Shown: one piece after another, positions 22,242-32,801 of the stretch | Numbering within the stretch: position 1 is the first letter of the stretch | Layout of the letters: each line of letters begins with the position of its first letter | NCBI RefSeq assembly: GCF_000209165.1 | Contig: NC_009042.1 | Coordinates: forward strand, 806,001 to 870,000 | Direction: 5' to 3' | DNA from: Scheffersomyces stipitis CBS 6054 | Lineage: Eukaryota > Ascomycota > Pichiomycetes > Serinales > Debaryomycetaceae | DNA length: 64,000 nt | The notes under the pieces: generated by a model | Seen by the model: the letters and a program-made list of their open reading frames with translations, nothing else | Told to the model about the DNA's origin: nothing | Database searches by the model: none | Translations under genes and position numbers: made by a program

Positions 22242-23420
22242 ATGAAGAACGTCCTCTACTGGATTCTTGCATTGGCAACTATCGCTAGTGCATCCAGTGG
22301 TCCAGAACCGCCACCCTGTAATCCCAACACCGACAAGAAGTGCTTTGCCAGAGACGCCGCTCTAGCAACATCCATATTTGAACCGTTCACATCCAGTTCC
22401 AAACGATTCAGGCCACTAGCAGACTCTCCAGGAATTCTGTACTGTGATAATGGTGCCAAACTTACTATGACCAAACGGTTCGACAACCCTTCCATTGTGT
22501 CCAACTTCTATATCCTTTATGGCAAAGTTGAGGTTGAAATAAAAGCTGCTGCAGGAACGGGAATCATTAGTTCCTTCTATCTTCAGAGTGACGACTTGGA
22601 TGAGATTGATGTTGCTGAAGTATTTGGTGGTGATATCTACGAGTTCCAGACCAACTTCTTCGTCAAAGGGAATACAACTACATACGATAGAGGTGGATAT
22701 CATCCGATGCCAGTTCCTCCAATGCAAGAATTCAACAAGTATGGAATCGAATGGACTCCTCAAAAACTCATATGGACATTAAATGGGGTTCCAGTAAGAA
22801 CTCTAACCAACGACACACCCCATGGATTCCCCAACTCTCCCATGGATATCAAGTTCAGTCTTTGGGCAGGAGGAGACCCTGATAACGAACAAGGCACCAT
22901 CGATTGGGCGGGAGGGATCACCCAATACACACAACTACCATTTTCTATGTACGTGAAAAACATGTACGCTATGGACTATTCTACAGGTATTGAGTACAAT
23001 TATGGGAATTCCTGGGATGGTAAGTGGATTGAGCTCAGGTCCAATCAAGGTTCCATTTACGGGAAAATGCCCAGCCCAACTACGCTGAACCCAAATCCAG
23101 TTTCAGAATCTGAGCTTCTAGGCACAGATACCGTGATGTCATCGATTTCTCAAGAACTGGACGATCATCCTACCACATCTATTTTGAGTTTCGAGACAGG
23201 AGGTGAGGAATCATCTGCAATTACTACTCCGACTGCAATTATCAGTAAGGGTGAAACGGCGATTGGAGATGGGAACGACAGATTCCCCTCAAACAAGTTT
23301 ATTCAGTATTTTAATAGATCGCTCGATGCCACCAGCACATCGTCCCAAATCTCCAACTCATTGTTGAAAGTCGTCTATGTTCTCGTATTGGAGAGCATTT
23401 TTATAGTTTTGTGGATGTAG
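22242..23420 (+). CDS. GPI-anchored Crh-family GH16 transglycosylase
   Basis: 392 residues. Crh proteins link chitin to beta-1,6/1,3-glucan in the yeast wall. Seen: signal peptide MKNVLYWILALATIASAS; a CNPNTDKKC pair near residues 26 to 34; the GH16 catalytic stretch DEIDVAEVFGGD with E121, D123 and E126; QTNFFVKG; YGIEWTPQKLIWTLNG; FSLWAGG and GTIDWAGG; a Ser/Thr-rich stalk after about residue 275; and a hydrophobic C-terminus (VVYVLVLESIFIVLW) as GPI signal. The catalytic motif has one extra residue between D123 and the second Glu compared with the ExDxE form I expect for Crh1/Utr2. Which Crh paralogue (Crh1, Utr2, Crr1 or Crh12-like) it is cannot be decided. ATG at 22242 starts the signal peptide. 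Confidence 0.88.
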   Translation: MKNVLYWILALATIASASSGPEPPPCNPNTDKKCFARDAALATSIFEPFTSSSKRFRPLADSPGILYCDNGAKLTMTKRFDNPSIVSNFYILYGKVEVEIKAAAGTGIISSFYLQSDDLDEIDVAEVFGGDIYEFQTNFFVKGNTTTYDRGGYHPMPVPPMQEFNKYGIEWTPQKLIWTLNGVPVRTLTNDTPHGFPNSPMDIKFSLWAGGDPDNEQGTIDWAGGITQYTQLPFSMYVKNMYAMDYSTGIEYNYGNSWDGKWIELRSNQGSIYGKMPSPTTLNPNPVSESELLGTDTVMSSISQELDDHPTTSILSFETGGEESSAITTPTAIISKGETAIGDGNDRFPSNKFIQYFNRSLDATSTSSQISNSLLKVVYVLVLESIFIVLWM

Positions 23421-24989
23421 GAACACAATAGAACAAGCAGATCTTCACAAGATAAGAACGACTTTCCACTTCTCTTAATATGAGGCTATTGGAGAAACAA
23501 AAAAATAACCAGATATCCGACTTCTCTTGTGTTAATACTTCTGCAAATTTCAAGAACTTCTTGCAATTTAAAGTTGAATGTTAAATTACAGAAGGTGTTG
23601 GAGAGATGGTAGCAGAAATAGGTTAACAATAGCAATGTAGACTACGCAAATTCTCTCTACAGAGACGAAACAATTATAGCGATCGTCGAATTTTTCATCA
23701 CTTCCAAACGGGAAATAAATATTTACCAGGCTAGCTATAACGTTGTTGGTTACCAGAGTAGTCATTCTAGAATTATAATTGGAACTAGGTTTTGCATGCA
23801 CACATCGGTGGGCATGAGGCGCAGAGGATATATTTGGTTAACATTCTTGAAGAATTTTTTATAAACTATATTGTCCAGAATAAACTTTCGAATTTACTTT
23901 CGGGTTAAGCTTCGCCTTTCTGAAGAACAATTCAGCTCTATTATGTCTTGATCTACGCAAGAAGATCTTTGTTGGCAGAAAAACCATCTCGCATGTCGTC
24001 TGAGCAGATTGAAAAAGATGTAGGGAAAATTAGATGAATCTCGCAGATGGAAAATAACAATAAGGTTATGGTTTGAGAATGTGCGAACACTACAATGTAA
24101 GACTCTTCTACCAGGATGTGTAATTAAGTCTAGGTCGTCTCGTACTTCCAGATACGTTAAAAATAGCGGAGTGAACTTTTCATAGTTTCAATAGTCCGTA
24201 ACGGAGCTGGTATGGCATAGAAATTAGCACATTTTGGAATTGTGTAAAGAGTTAGCACACCGTGCAGAATAATGGGAAAAAATAGCAACAAAGAGTAGTG
24301 TTATTTGGTAAGGTCAATAAGTAGAGGATTAATAAAGTGATGAACGGTATTGCCAGAAATAGATGGATGGCGTAGTAAAATAATAGTAGGAAGTAATAGT
24401 TCGTGGAAATATTGGAGGAATAGGCTTCAGCTAAGTAGGGCAAAGAATTCTTCACGATTATATTCTGCTATATTATCAGTGAAAGCAGCGAAAGAGCCAG
24501 AGTATCATCATAATATTCAATATATAGAATTGCAGAGACTTCGACTTTACGTGTGTCCCACAGTGGACTTTTTGCATCCATAGCACAATTAGCACAGATA
24601 ATCTTCCGCAGAGCCCATCGCTCATACTACACCCGGATTAATTGGAGGATCACGTGAGCTCGGCATCTTTTACTCCGTCATCTGATGTCAATAATTCCTG
24701 AACTAATCTTCTCTGTCAGGACTCATCAGCAGATCGGTCTTGTCTCAATTCTGCGTTGAATTATATAAACAGGCTTTACTTCGTTCAGTAGTTCGCTCTC
24801 GGCACGGTGTTCAGTCAATTGAATTCACAGCTGAAGTTTCGAAACCTTTTTTGAGTCTATCTTTTTCGTTATCAACCCCTGATAGATTCCGATTGAAACT
24901 CACTTCCAGAACTTCTAAGTCAATCAACATCGACTTTTTTTGAACGTTTTTAGTATTGATCGAGTCCAGCATAATACTTCAAACTAACG
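23421..24989. other. PFK1 upstream region
   Basis: About 1.6 kb between the Crh-type gene and PFK1, both plus strand. It contains TCACGTGA at 24650-24657 and pyrimidine-rich stretches before the PFK1 ATG (24700-24940). No gene recognised. Confidence 0.6.
24650..24657. promoter_or_regulatory. TCACGTGA E-box upstream of PFK1
   Basis: Perfect 8-base palindrome 333 bases upstream of the PFK1 ATG. In Candida albicans the bHLH factor Tye7 activates glycolytic genes through TCACGTGA, so this is a plausible glycolytic control site; Cbf1 binds the same core. Confidence 0.5.
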
Positions 24990-27926
24990 ATGCCTGTTCC
25001 AGAGTCGATCCAGGGCCTCAGCTTCGTTCTGATTGTCACCAACGATCAAACGAAATTTGAGAAGTTGGCTAAATTCTACACCAGATTCGGCTTCAAATTG
25101 CTGAAAAATTTCTCGAAAGTGTCCAACAACGGTGCTGCTTCGGCCTCCAACAACCCACGCTTGCATTTGGGAGTTTCTAACGACTCTTTGAGAGAGGTCT
25201 GGCTTGAATCCTTTCCTTTGCAGAACCTAGATGGCAATGGAAATGTGACTCCTTGGCAGGAATTGGCTGTATACGATGGTGATAACTGCGAAAAATTGTG
25301 TGATTCTACTTTAATCAAGATTCGGTTGTCGAATTTGAACGTAATCAGTGATGTCGTTAAAAAGTTTCGCTTTTTCAGTACCGATTTGAAGCAAATTAAG
25401 GCTATTTTAACTGAATTGAAGTGGACCTTCGTAGAATTAGAAGGCGAAATTGACACCAAGGACCCCCTAGGTAACGTGTTGATCTTCTCCAGCACCGCTA
25501 ACCCGTTGTCGAAGGAGTCGTTCGGTTCTGCGGACGAGTACTTAACGATAAAGTCTCAGCAGCTTCTTCGGGATTTGTCCAAGTCCTCAGAAGTCGATTC
25601 GACATATTCTGAGTCGGTTTCGGAGACAATCAGAAAGAAAAAAATCGCCGTCATGACTTCTGGAGGTGATGCTCCAGGTATGAACCCTGCTGTGAGAGCT
25701 GTTGTCAGAGCCGGAATCTTTTTGGGATGTGACATGTTTGCTGTCTACGAAGGCTACTCGGGTTTGGTTAAAGGTGGAGACCTCTTGAAGAAGATGGAGT
25801 GGGGAGATGTCAGAAACTACTTGTCATACGGTGGGACTAACATTGGTACTGCCAGATGTATGGAGTTCAAGGAACGTGAAGGCAGATTGTCTGGTGCGTA
25901 CAATATGATTGTCAACGGAATTGATGCTCTTATTGTGTGTGGAGGTGATGGTTCATTGACTGGTGCTGATTTGTTCAGAAGCGAGTGGCCTTCTTTGCTT
26001 GACGAATTGATAGAAACTGCTCGTTTGACCAAAGAAGAGGTCGCCCCATACAGACACCTCACCATTGTAGGATTGGTGGGCTCTATAGATAACGACATGT
26101 CATGTACAGATGCAACAATTGGTGCCTATTCGGCGTTAGAGAGAATCACCGAGATGGTGGACTACATCGACGCTACGGCCAAGTCACATTCCCGTGCTTT
26201 TGTTGTTGAAGTTATGGGTAGACATTGTGGCTGGCTTGGCTTGATGTCTGGGTTGGGTACTGGAGCTGACTTCATCTTCATTCCTGAAAGACCTCCCAGG
26301 GCTGGCAAGTGGCACGACGACTTGAAGACGGTCTGCAAGCGCCACAGAGAAAAAGGAAGAAGAAAGACGGTTGTCATTGTGGCCGAGGGAGCCATCGATG
26401 ACGAGTTGAATCCCATTTCTTCGGAAGAGGTCAGAGACGTCTTGGTCGAGTTGGGTTTGGACACCAGAATCACCACCTTAGGCCATGTGCAAAGAGGTGG
26501 TACTGCTGTAGCTTACGACAGAATGCTTGCTACCTTACAAGGTGTAGATGCTGTCAAGGCTGTTCTTGAGTCTACTCCTGAAACACCCTCTCCAATGATT
26601 GGTGTTTTTGAGAATAAGATCGTCAGACAACCTTTGGTGGAAGCTGTGAGATTGACCAAGTCTGTGGCCACAGCAATTGAAAACAAGGATTTCGACAGGG
26701 CTATGAGCTTGAGGGATACTTCGTTTGCTGACGCATACTCTCACTTCTTGTCTACCTCTGTAGATGATGATGGTCTGTCTGAATTACCTAAAGACAAGCA
26801 GTTGAACATCGGTGTAATCCATGTAGGAGCTGCTTCGTCTGGTCTTAATGCCGCTACCAGAGCTGCTGCCTTGTACAGTTTGTCTCGTGGTCACAAGTTG
26901 TTTGCAATCCAAAACGGTTTCTCCGGTTTAATTAAGGACGGAATAGTCAAGGAATTGAAGTGGCTTGATGTCGAGGACTGGCACAACAGAGGTGGCTCGG
27001 AAATTGGAACCAACAGATCTTTGCCCTCGGAAAACTACGGGAAGGTTGCTTTCTATTTGCAAAAGTACAATTTGCAAGGTTTGATTATCATTGGAGGTTT
27101 CGAGGCCTTTACTGCCTTGAACGAGTTGAACGAAAAGGACGACAGTTATCCTATATTTGCAATGCCCAAAGTAGCTATTCCAGCTACGGTTTCTAACAAC
27201 GTGCCTGGAACAGAGTATTCTTTGGGTTCAGATACCTGTTTGAACCAGTTGGTTAAGTATTGTGATGCCGTCAAGCAGTCAGCCTCATCGTCGAGAAGAA
27301 GAGTATTCGTTGTAGAAGTGCAAGGGGGACATTCTGGTTACGTTGCAGCCTACACTGGTTTAATTACAGGTGCTATGGCCACATATGCCCCCGAATCCAA
27401 GATAAACTTAAGAACTATACAAGAGGATATAGACTTATTGTTCAACGTTTTTGCCCATGACAGAGGTGAAGACAACAACGGTAAGATGTTGATCAGAAAC
27501 GAGCAGGCTAGTACCGTATACTCGACCGAGTTAATCGCAGACATCATCAAAGAAAATGCTAAGGGCAGATTCGAAACAAGAACGGCAATACCCGGGCATG
27601 TTCAGCAAGGCTTTACTCCGTCTTCGGCCGACAGAGTTAATGCTGTGAAATTTGCAGTAAAATCCGTTCAATATATTGAAGAGTGGAATGGCTCGTGTGA
27701 ACGAGACCCGGCTATTGTAGATTACGAGAAGACTGCGTCTGTCGTCATTGGCATCCAAGGTGCCCAGGTCAAGTTTACATCGGTCAAGGAATTATACCAG
27801 AACGAAGCCAATATAAAGTTGAGAAAGGGTAAGACCGTCCACTGGAAGGACATGTCTGATGTAAGCGACATGTTGAGTGGTCGCCTCAATTTGCGAGCCA
27901 AGAAGCAGTCGGTAAAGTTGCTTTAG
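24990..27926 (+). CDS. PFK1: 6-phosphofructokinase, alpha subunit
   Basis: 978 residues, the length of yeast PFK subunits (Pfk1 987, Pfk2 959). The enzyme phosphorylates fructose 6-phosphate with ATP (EC 2.7.1.11) as a cytosolic alpha4-beta4 octamer. Seen: yeast-specific N-terminal glyoxalase-like domain (about 1 to 200) with the Pfk1-type segment DSLREVWLESF; catalytic half starting KKIAVMTSGGDAPGMN (225 to 232), GGDGSLTGAD, GSIDNDMSCTDATIGA and MGRHCGWL; and a regulatory half from about 600 with NIGVIHVGAASSGLNAATRAA, GGSEIGTNRS, PATVSNNVPGTEYSLG and VQGGHSGYVA. Complete catalytic residues in the first half and altered ones in the second half fit the duplicated eukaryotic PFK plan. Alpha rather than beta is chosen from the N-terminal domain similarity. 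ATG at 24990. Confidence 0.96.
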   Translation: MPVPESIQGLSFVLIVTNDQTKFEKLAKFYTRFGFKLLKNFSKVSNNGAASASNNPRLHLGVSNDSLREVWLESFPLQNLDGNGNVTPWQELAVYDGDNCEKLCDSTLIKIRLSNLNVISDVVKKFRFFSTDLKQIKAILTELKWTFVELEGEIDTKDPLGNVLIFSSTANPLSKESFGSADEYLTIKSQQLLRDLSKSSEVDSTYSESVSETIRKKKIAVMTSGGDAPGMNPAVRAVVRAGIFLGCDMFAVYEGYSGLVKGGDLLKKMEWGDVRNYLSYGGTNIGTARCMEFKEREGRLSGAYNMIVNGIDALIVCGGDGSLTGADLFRSEWPSLLDELIETARLTKEEVAPYRHLTIVGLVGSIDNDMSCTDATIGAYSALERITEMVDYIDATAKSHSRAFVVEVMGRHCGWLGLMSGLGTGADFIFIPERPPRAGKWHDDLKTVCKRHREKGRRKTVVIVAEGAIDDELNPISSEEVRDVLVELGLDTRITTLGHVQRGGTAVAYDRMLATLQGVDAVKAVLESTPETPSPMIGVFENKIVRQPLVEAVRLTKSVATAIENKDFDRAMSLRDTSFADAYSHFLSTSVDDDGLSELPKDKQLNIGVIHVGAASSGLNAATRAAALYSLSRGHKLFAIQNGFSGLIKDGIVKELKWLDVEDWHNRGGSEIGTNRSLPSENYGKVAFYLQKYNLQGLIIIGGFEAFTALNELNEKDDSYPIFAMPKVAIPATVSNNVPGTEYSLGSDTCLNQLVKYCDAVKQSASSSRRRVFVVEVQGGHSGYVAAYTGLITGAMATYAPESKINLRTIQEDIDLLFNVFAHDRGEDNNGKMLIRNEQASTVYSTELIADIIKENAKGRFETRTAIPGHVQQGFTPSSADRVNAVKFAVKSVQYIEEWNGSCERDPAIVDYEKTASVVIGIQGAQVKFTSVKELYQNEANIKLRKGKTVHWKDMSDVSDMLSGRLNLRAKKQSVKLL

Positions 27927-30838
27927 ATTACCCTTGTCTGGATGCTGCGAAAATAACGTTCATTTCTTTATAAAATATTAATACACATACATGACTTTGT
28001 TAGCTGTTAACAAATATCTTGTGCCTAGCGAAAGTAATGCAAGATGGGGTGCTTAACGCATAGACTTGCTTGCCAAAAATTTTGGTCGGAACCATTGTCA
28101 GCGGAATGGGCTAATATTGTTCCGTGTAATTACCAGGTTGGAGTGGCCAAGTGTCGTTTTGTATTTTACTGGCTTCGGAACATCCCTGGCTCAGGGGTTT
28201 GAATGGGCGTTTGGCAATTGAACAAAATTCTAAATTACACGGAAAAAGTTCTTGCAACCAGGGAATGTTTCCAGGCTCCAAAAATGGCACGAAGAGATTC
28301 ACCTGGCCCGATTGGCTCAGTATTTATGAGAACGCAAGTGTCCCGGCTGTAAGCCTGGTGTATATTCTCATTTACAAATGGGAAAAAATATGTACAGCAG
28401 TATGGAAAATAAAACGAACGTACATGCTCATAATATCCAGTGAGCGCTCGCCGGAATAGGAATTTTGTTCTCCGGGGTAAATTAGAGGACATCAAGCGGC
28501 TGGTGGCATGGGAATGAAGAGAATCTTCGACATCAGTTCGAATCCACAGAGTTGACACAAAGCTTAACATTTTGAGGAGGCACTCTTCCGTGGTGTCTAA
28601 ATTATAGTTGTAGGCTACGCAGCGGAAGTATGGTTGGAAAGCTGTTGGAGGCCGCCCATTTGACAAAAATTATTGTTACCGAGGATCTGAGGGCGGAGCC
28701 CAAAAATACCCTGACATGTCCAAAAGAGAGGATGAAACGACTAGTTTTCTAGAACGAGCGCCGTTTGTGAAGAATATTCAGTGTCGAATATTTTTTGGCC
28801 TTCTTACCACAAATTGATTAGAGTTAAGGCTCAATTACAAGCGTAGCCAATTTATTTCCACCTTATCGTCTATCTGTCCGAAGTTATTATTTGGAATATC
28901 TTAATATCTCCGCACGTCCCAGAACGGAGCTATTGGATTCACAAGAGGAACGACACATATTCTTAGGGCCTATTGTTCGCCTTACAAAGAAAACGATTAC
29001 GGAGAACGATTACGGTGTTTTCAGCCCCAGAGAACGGCGCAAAATAACCATATGCGCAATTACACCTGCTGGAATCCCAGATTGCGTAATTCTAATAAAG
29101 TGCAGCTCCTTGTAAACTCAAATTGCCCTCAGTCTGTGTTACAATTGTCCACGAAAATTGCTTATCACTTTCTGGCGACGGTGTGAAACGATCATACGTT
29201 CATATCTTGGTGATCACGTAATACAATTCCCTAAGGAGATGCGATTTACAGATAATGATTTAGTTTCAGTGTGCGCACGCCCACTTTTTTTGTAGGAAAT
29301 AGCTCTTTCTGGAGAAAAGGGTCGTTGTCGTCGTAAACCCAAGAGAACATATGCGGCTCCTACGAAATAGATAATCTACTGAGCTGGCCCCCAACTATTT
29401 AATACTAATAAATAACCTTTTACTGTGCCCTTCAACTTAAAATTTTTGACGCCAGATGCATGACAAGTAAGGTAGGACATACACTTGCAATGATCGAATT
29501 TGTTCGTGGTGCAGTCTGCATTTCGCAGGTCAGAATAGCACTACAGAAGTAATTGGCCAAAAAATAGCACAGCACAGCAAACCTTCTCTCATTCTCGTAT
29601 TCCTGCTCCGTCTCTAGGTGACGTGTCAAAGCCTTGATGTGTTGCCATCATGAAGTGGCAATCTGTTGGTACTCTTTCTATGAATGCCACTTAGTCTGCG
29701 GTGCCTGTGGTGCGGGAATGCCTTTATGCGGTTGTATCCAGAGAATGTCGCTCCCGTTTGCGCGACATTTTATGTGCGAGGCAGAGCTTGAGCCGACGCG
29801 AACTATGAATCATACAAATGGCCTAAAGTGAAACAGAACACTTTATGACATCTCATAATGGACCACGCCTGACACTACTCAAAAAATTATATTTATCGGC
29901 ATCATCAGCAAATCGTCAGCTAACGTATACCGTAGAGAAAAATGAAAATACCGAAACTTCCCTATCGACATATGCACACTTGTACCAAACCTGTAGAGTA
30001 AGCGTGTCTACTGGGATAATCTTCACTATTGTTCTCATTTTTTTAAACTTTAACGAGAATTACATATAGTCTACGCATTAGTGCCACTCTAGTCATTGTT
30101 GCGTGCCATATTTTTTATTCATCATGCACATACTTTTGGAGTGTGTGCACACCTTGTCAGAAAATAATATCTTTCGCAAGCCTGAACGGTCCAGCGAATG
30201 CATCGCTTTCCGAAGTATACGAAGTCGTGCTTTCTCTTCATATATTGGGTCCACTCTAAAAATATCGACTAATTCTTCTCTTGGGCAGCGGAAACGTCAT
30301 ATTGAGTCTATGAATGATGCCAGGTACAAAAGCTATCTCTGTACAAGGGGCGCCGAAATCTATTGAAAATGCTCAAATGCGGAGAAGCGGGTAAAGTTTA
30401 ACCTAGATATGCAAGCGAGTTGGTCCAATTGATAACGAATGTTTCATGTATTTAGGATTAGCGGGCTTATGTGGGTACGATAGGATTGTCGCTGTAGCTT
30501 TTAAAGTTAAACTTCACCTCTCAATACTGGCAGCGGCGTCTACTCAAAAATCTAGGAAACTAACACAGGAATTTATTTGATAACAGCGAGTGAACAACTT
30601 AAGATTGCAAAATATTGTAGAATATTTTCCGGTCGTGGTTATTGTTCTTTCTTGTCCTTTTCCTATTTCTCGCTACAAGCTAGTAATATTACACTGAATA
30701 TCAATTTTCTAACGTCATTAAATTGTATGGAATGGAAATTTAAGAAGCGGAAAAATAATCCAACATATTAGGGGCCAATACAAGGGGGGTCCCACATTAG
30801 ACGTGTTGTCCTTATGGCATGAGGGAAATACATAGCCG

Positions 30839-30881
30839 CCATGTAGCGCAAGCCCTTGTTTCACAATATTGTGCTACATGG
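30839..30881. repeat. Inverted repeat with 12-bp stem
   Basis: CCATGTAGCGCA at 30839-30850 and TGTGCTACATGG at 30870-30881 are complementary apart from one G-T pair, with a 19-base loop. Could form a hairpin; no association with a gene is visible. Confidence 0.75.
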
Positions 30882-32137
30882 ATTCTAAATCTTCGATCGC
30901 CTAAACATTCCTCTTATGAACAACAGTGTTTTTGACGTCTTTAATATCGAAGTCAGAATATTGTTCTTTAATACGTCTTAAGACTAATTATAAACCTTCT
31001 GAAAACCTAACGTACTTCTATTTATTGTAGGGGGATTATTTATCTGGCAGAAGGTTTAAGTGAAGAGAAGAGAGAAATAACGGGTCTCCTGCAAATATTA
31101 ATCAGGGTCGTAAAGAATATCTGCGCCAAAAACTCTACTTCAATTTGTAGTAACCTCGGTCAAAAATTGCCGATAGCGGGGGTTAGAAAGTCAATCTACG
31201 TGTGTGATTTTATGCTTCATTTGAAGTTCTATAAGAATAATGTTTGCGGGGTGTGTCATATAGTACGCCCAGATTAAGAAGTACCACGTCAGTTGGGACA
31301 GCAAATAGGAGAGTGCGTTCATACATAAACTTAGAAAAGAGTGGTTTTTTGCAATTTGCTTCGAACACATGAAGGGTCAGTAGAGAAGAAGTAAGACGGC
31401 AGATTCTCCTTCGTTCCACCCTCTGCCAATCATAATAGAAACTGTGATAGAAAAGTACCCACTTCCTATACACGCAGATCGTTTAGAGAAACTAATCAAT
31501 CTGTGATTGCATCTCGTCAAAAGATTCGATTTAAAGATTAACGCTAAGTGAAAGATACCACGCTATTCAATTGAAAGCTACATAATGCAGAAAGTTTAAT
31601 GTTCATGGTCCAATGTAAAAAAGCATGCTCATGACTATTTTGGCTTGTATATTATGTTAATTGTTGCCATAGATCTTGTAAACAAGCTTTGTATGGCCCC
31701 TTTACGCTTTAGGATATCAATATTTTTACACATCATGCACATATATAATTAAGGTTGCGAAATAAATAAGCAGACAAAAAATTAGCATTTGCGTAGCGAA
31801 AAACGCGACATTGGTAAAGAAGCATAAGCTTTTGACATCATAAGCGGAATCCTTGTTGCTTCAATAGGGGAGCTGAGGGCAGCGCTTAGAGAAAACATAG
31901 CGTCAAATATGGCCGTAAATAAATAAAAAATATAATACCGACGCCCTTTATTTCTACTCGAAGTAATTCTGTTAACTGAAGAATTTTTGTGACCTTCATG
32001 ATGCATGGTATTACAACAAAAATGTCGCAATTGGAACTCCTAATTTTTTGTATAACGGGGCCCCATGTCAAAATTTGGTGTAGACAGTGACATTTTGCTG
32101 AAAAATTGCTGATAGAAGATAGTTCAAACTCTTTTCA

Positions 32138-32649
32138 TTGCCATACTCTAGCTACATATTGTTCACTGTCATCTTGGTAATCCCCAAGCCCGTTATGGAT
32201 CCAATGAGATGGGGCAAGTCGCAAGAGCTTGCGGTGTTCGAATGCACACCAGAAGATATAAGGACATTGAATCTACATTTGGATGTAAAGCGAGAATTCA
32301 GCCTTGATTTTTCATCAATATGACGTGGAAGATTAATGATTCAACTTTACCCAACAAATTAAGTTCAGTTGGTAGCTTAAACTTGCACTTTCATAAAAGA
32401 AGGAGATTCTAGAAGGTTTCGTAAATGCCATGGCGAGAAAGAATAAGCGCTGTTCAGCAAAAATTAACGAGTCAATGAATTCATTTGGACATTCGTATCC
32501 GTGCATCCCTGACTAACAGAATTTATCTTAGTGGAAAAGCTGTTACTCCGAAAGTCTATTACTATGCTGAAATGTTTGAGTTCACTGTTCACGACGAGAA
32601 CAATGAAGTTCGTGGAAAACTCTGCCATTTTGAATCCAATATGAAGTGA
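32138..32649 (+). pseudogene. Decayed protein-coding fragment of unknown family
   Basis: An open frame at 32138-32323 (ending TPEDIRTLNLHLDVKREFSLDFSSI) is followed, in a different frame and with intervening stops, by an open segment at 32479-32646 that reads IYLSGKAVTPKVYYYAEMFE and FTVHDENNEVRGKLCHFESN before a TGA. The second segment looks protein-like in composition, but has no start codon and is preceded by stops. I do not recognise the family. This is most simply a gene relic; chance is the alternative. Confidence 0.35.
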
Positions 32650-32776
32650 ATATTTTCAGTTTGCTAGAACCCATTGAGCCTCGAAAACTATTGGAATTTT
32701 TATCAAATCTATGATTCATATGAATCAGATCTAGGGAGATGAACATTTTATTGTACTATCCCTAAATCGAAAGTTA

Positions 32777-32801
32777 AAAGATGAAAGATGAAAGATGAAA
32801 G
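32777..32801. repeat. (AAAGATG)3 microsatellite
   Basis: Three perfect 7-base units plus AAAG in the gene-poor interval. Confidence 0.85.

Noticed and set aside
28235..28666. 143-codon open frame on the minus strand
   Set aside because: No domain, erratic composition, and overlapped by open frames on the other strand; consistent with chance in a gene-poor region.
29634..29831. Cys-rich open frame resembling a small zinc-binding protein
   Set aside because: Cysteines do not form a consistent motif, and there is no supporting context.
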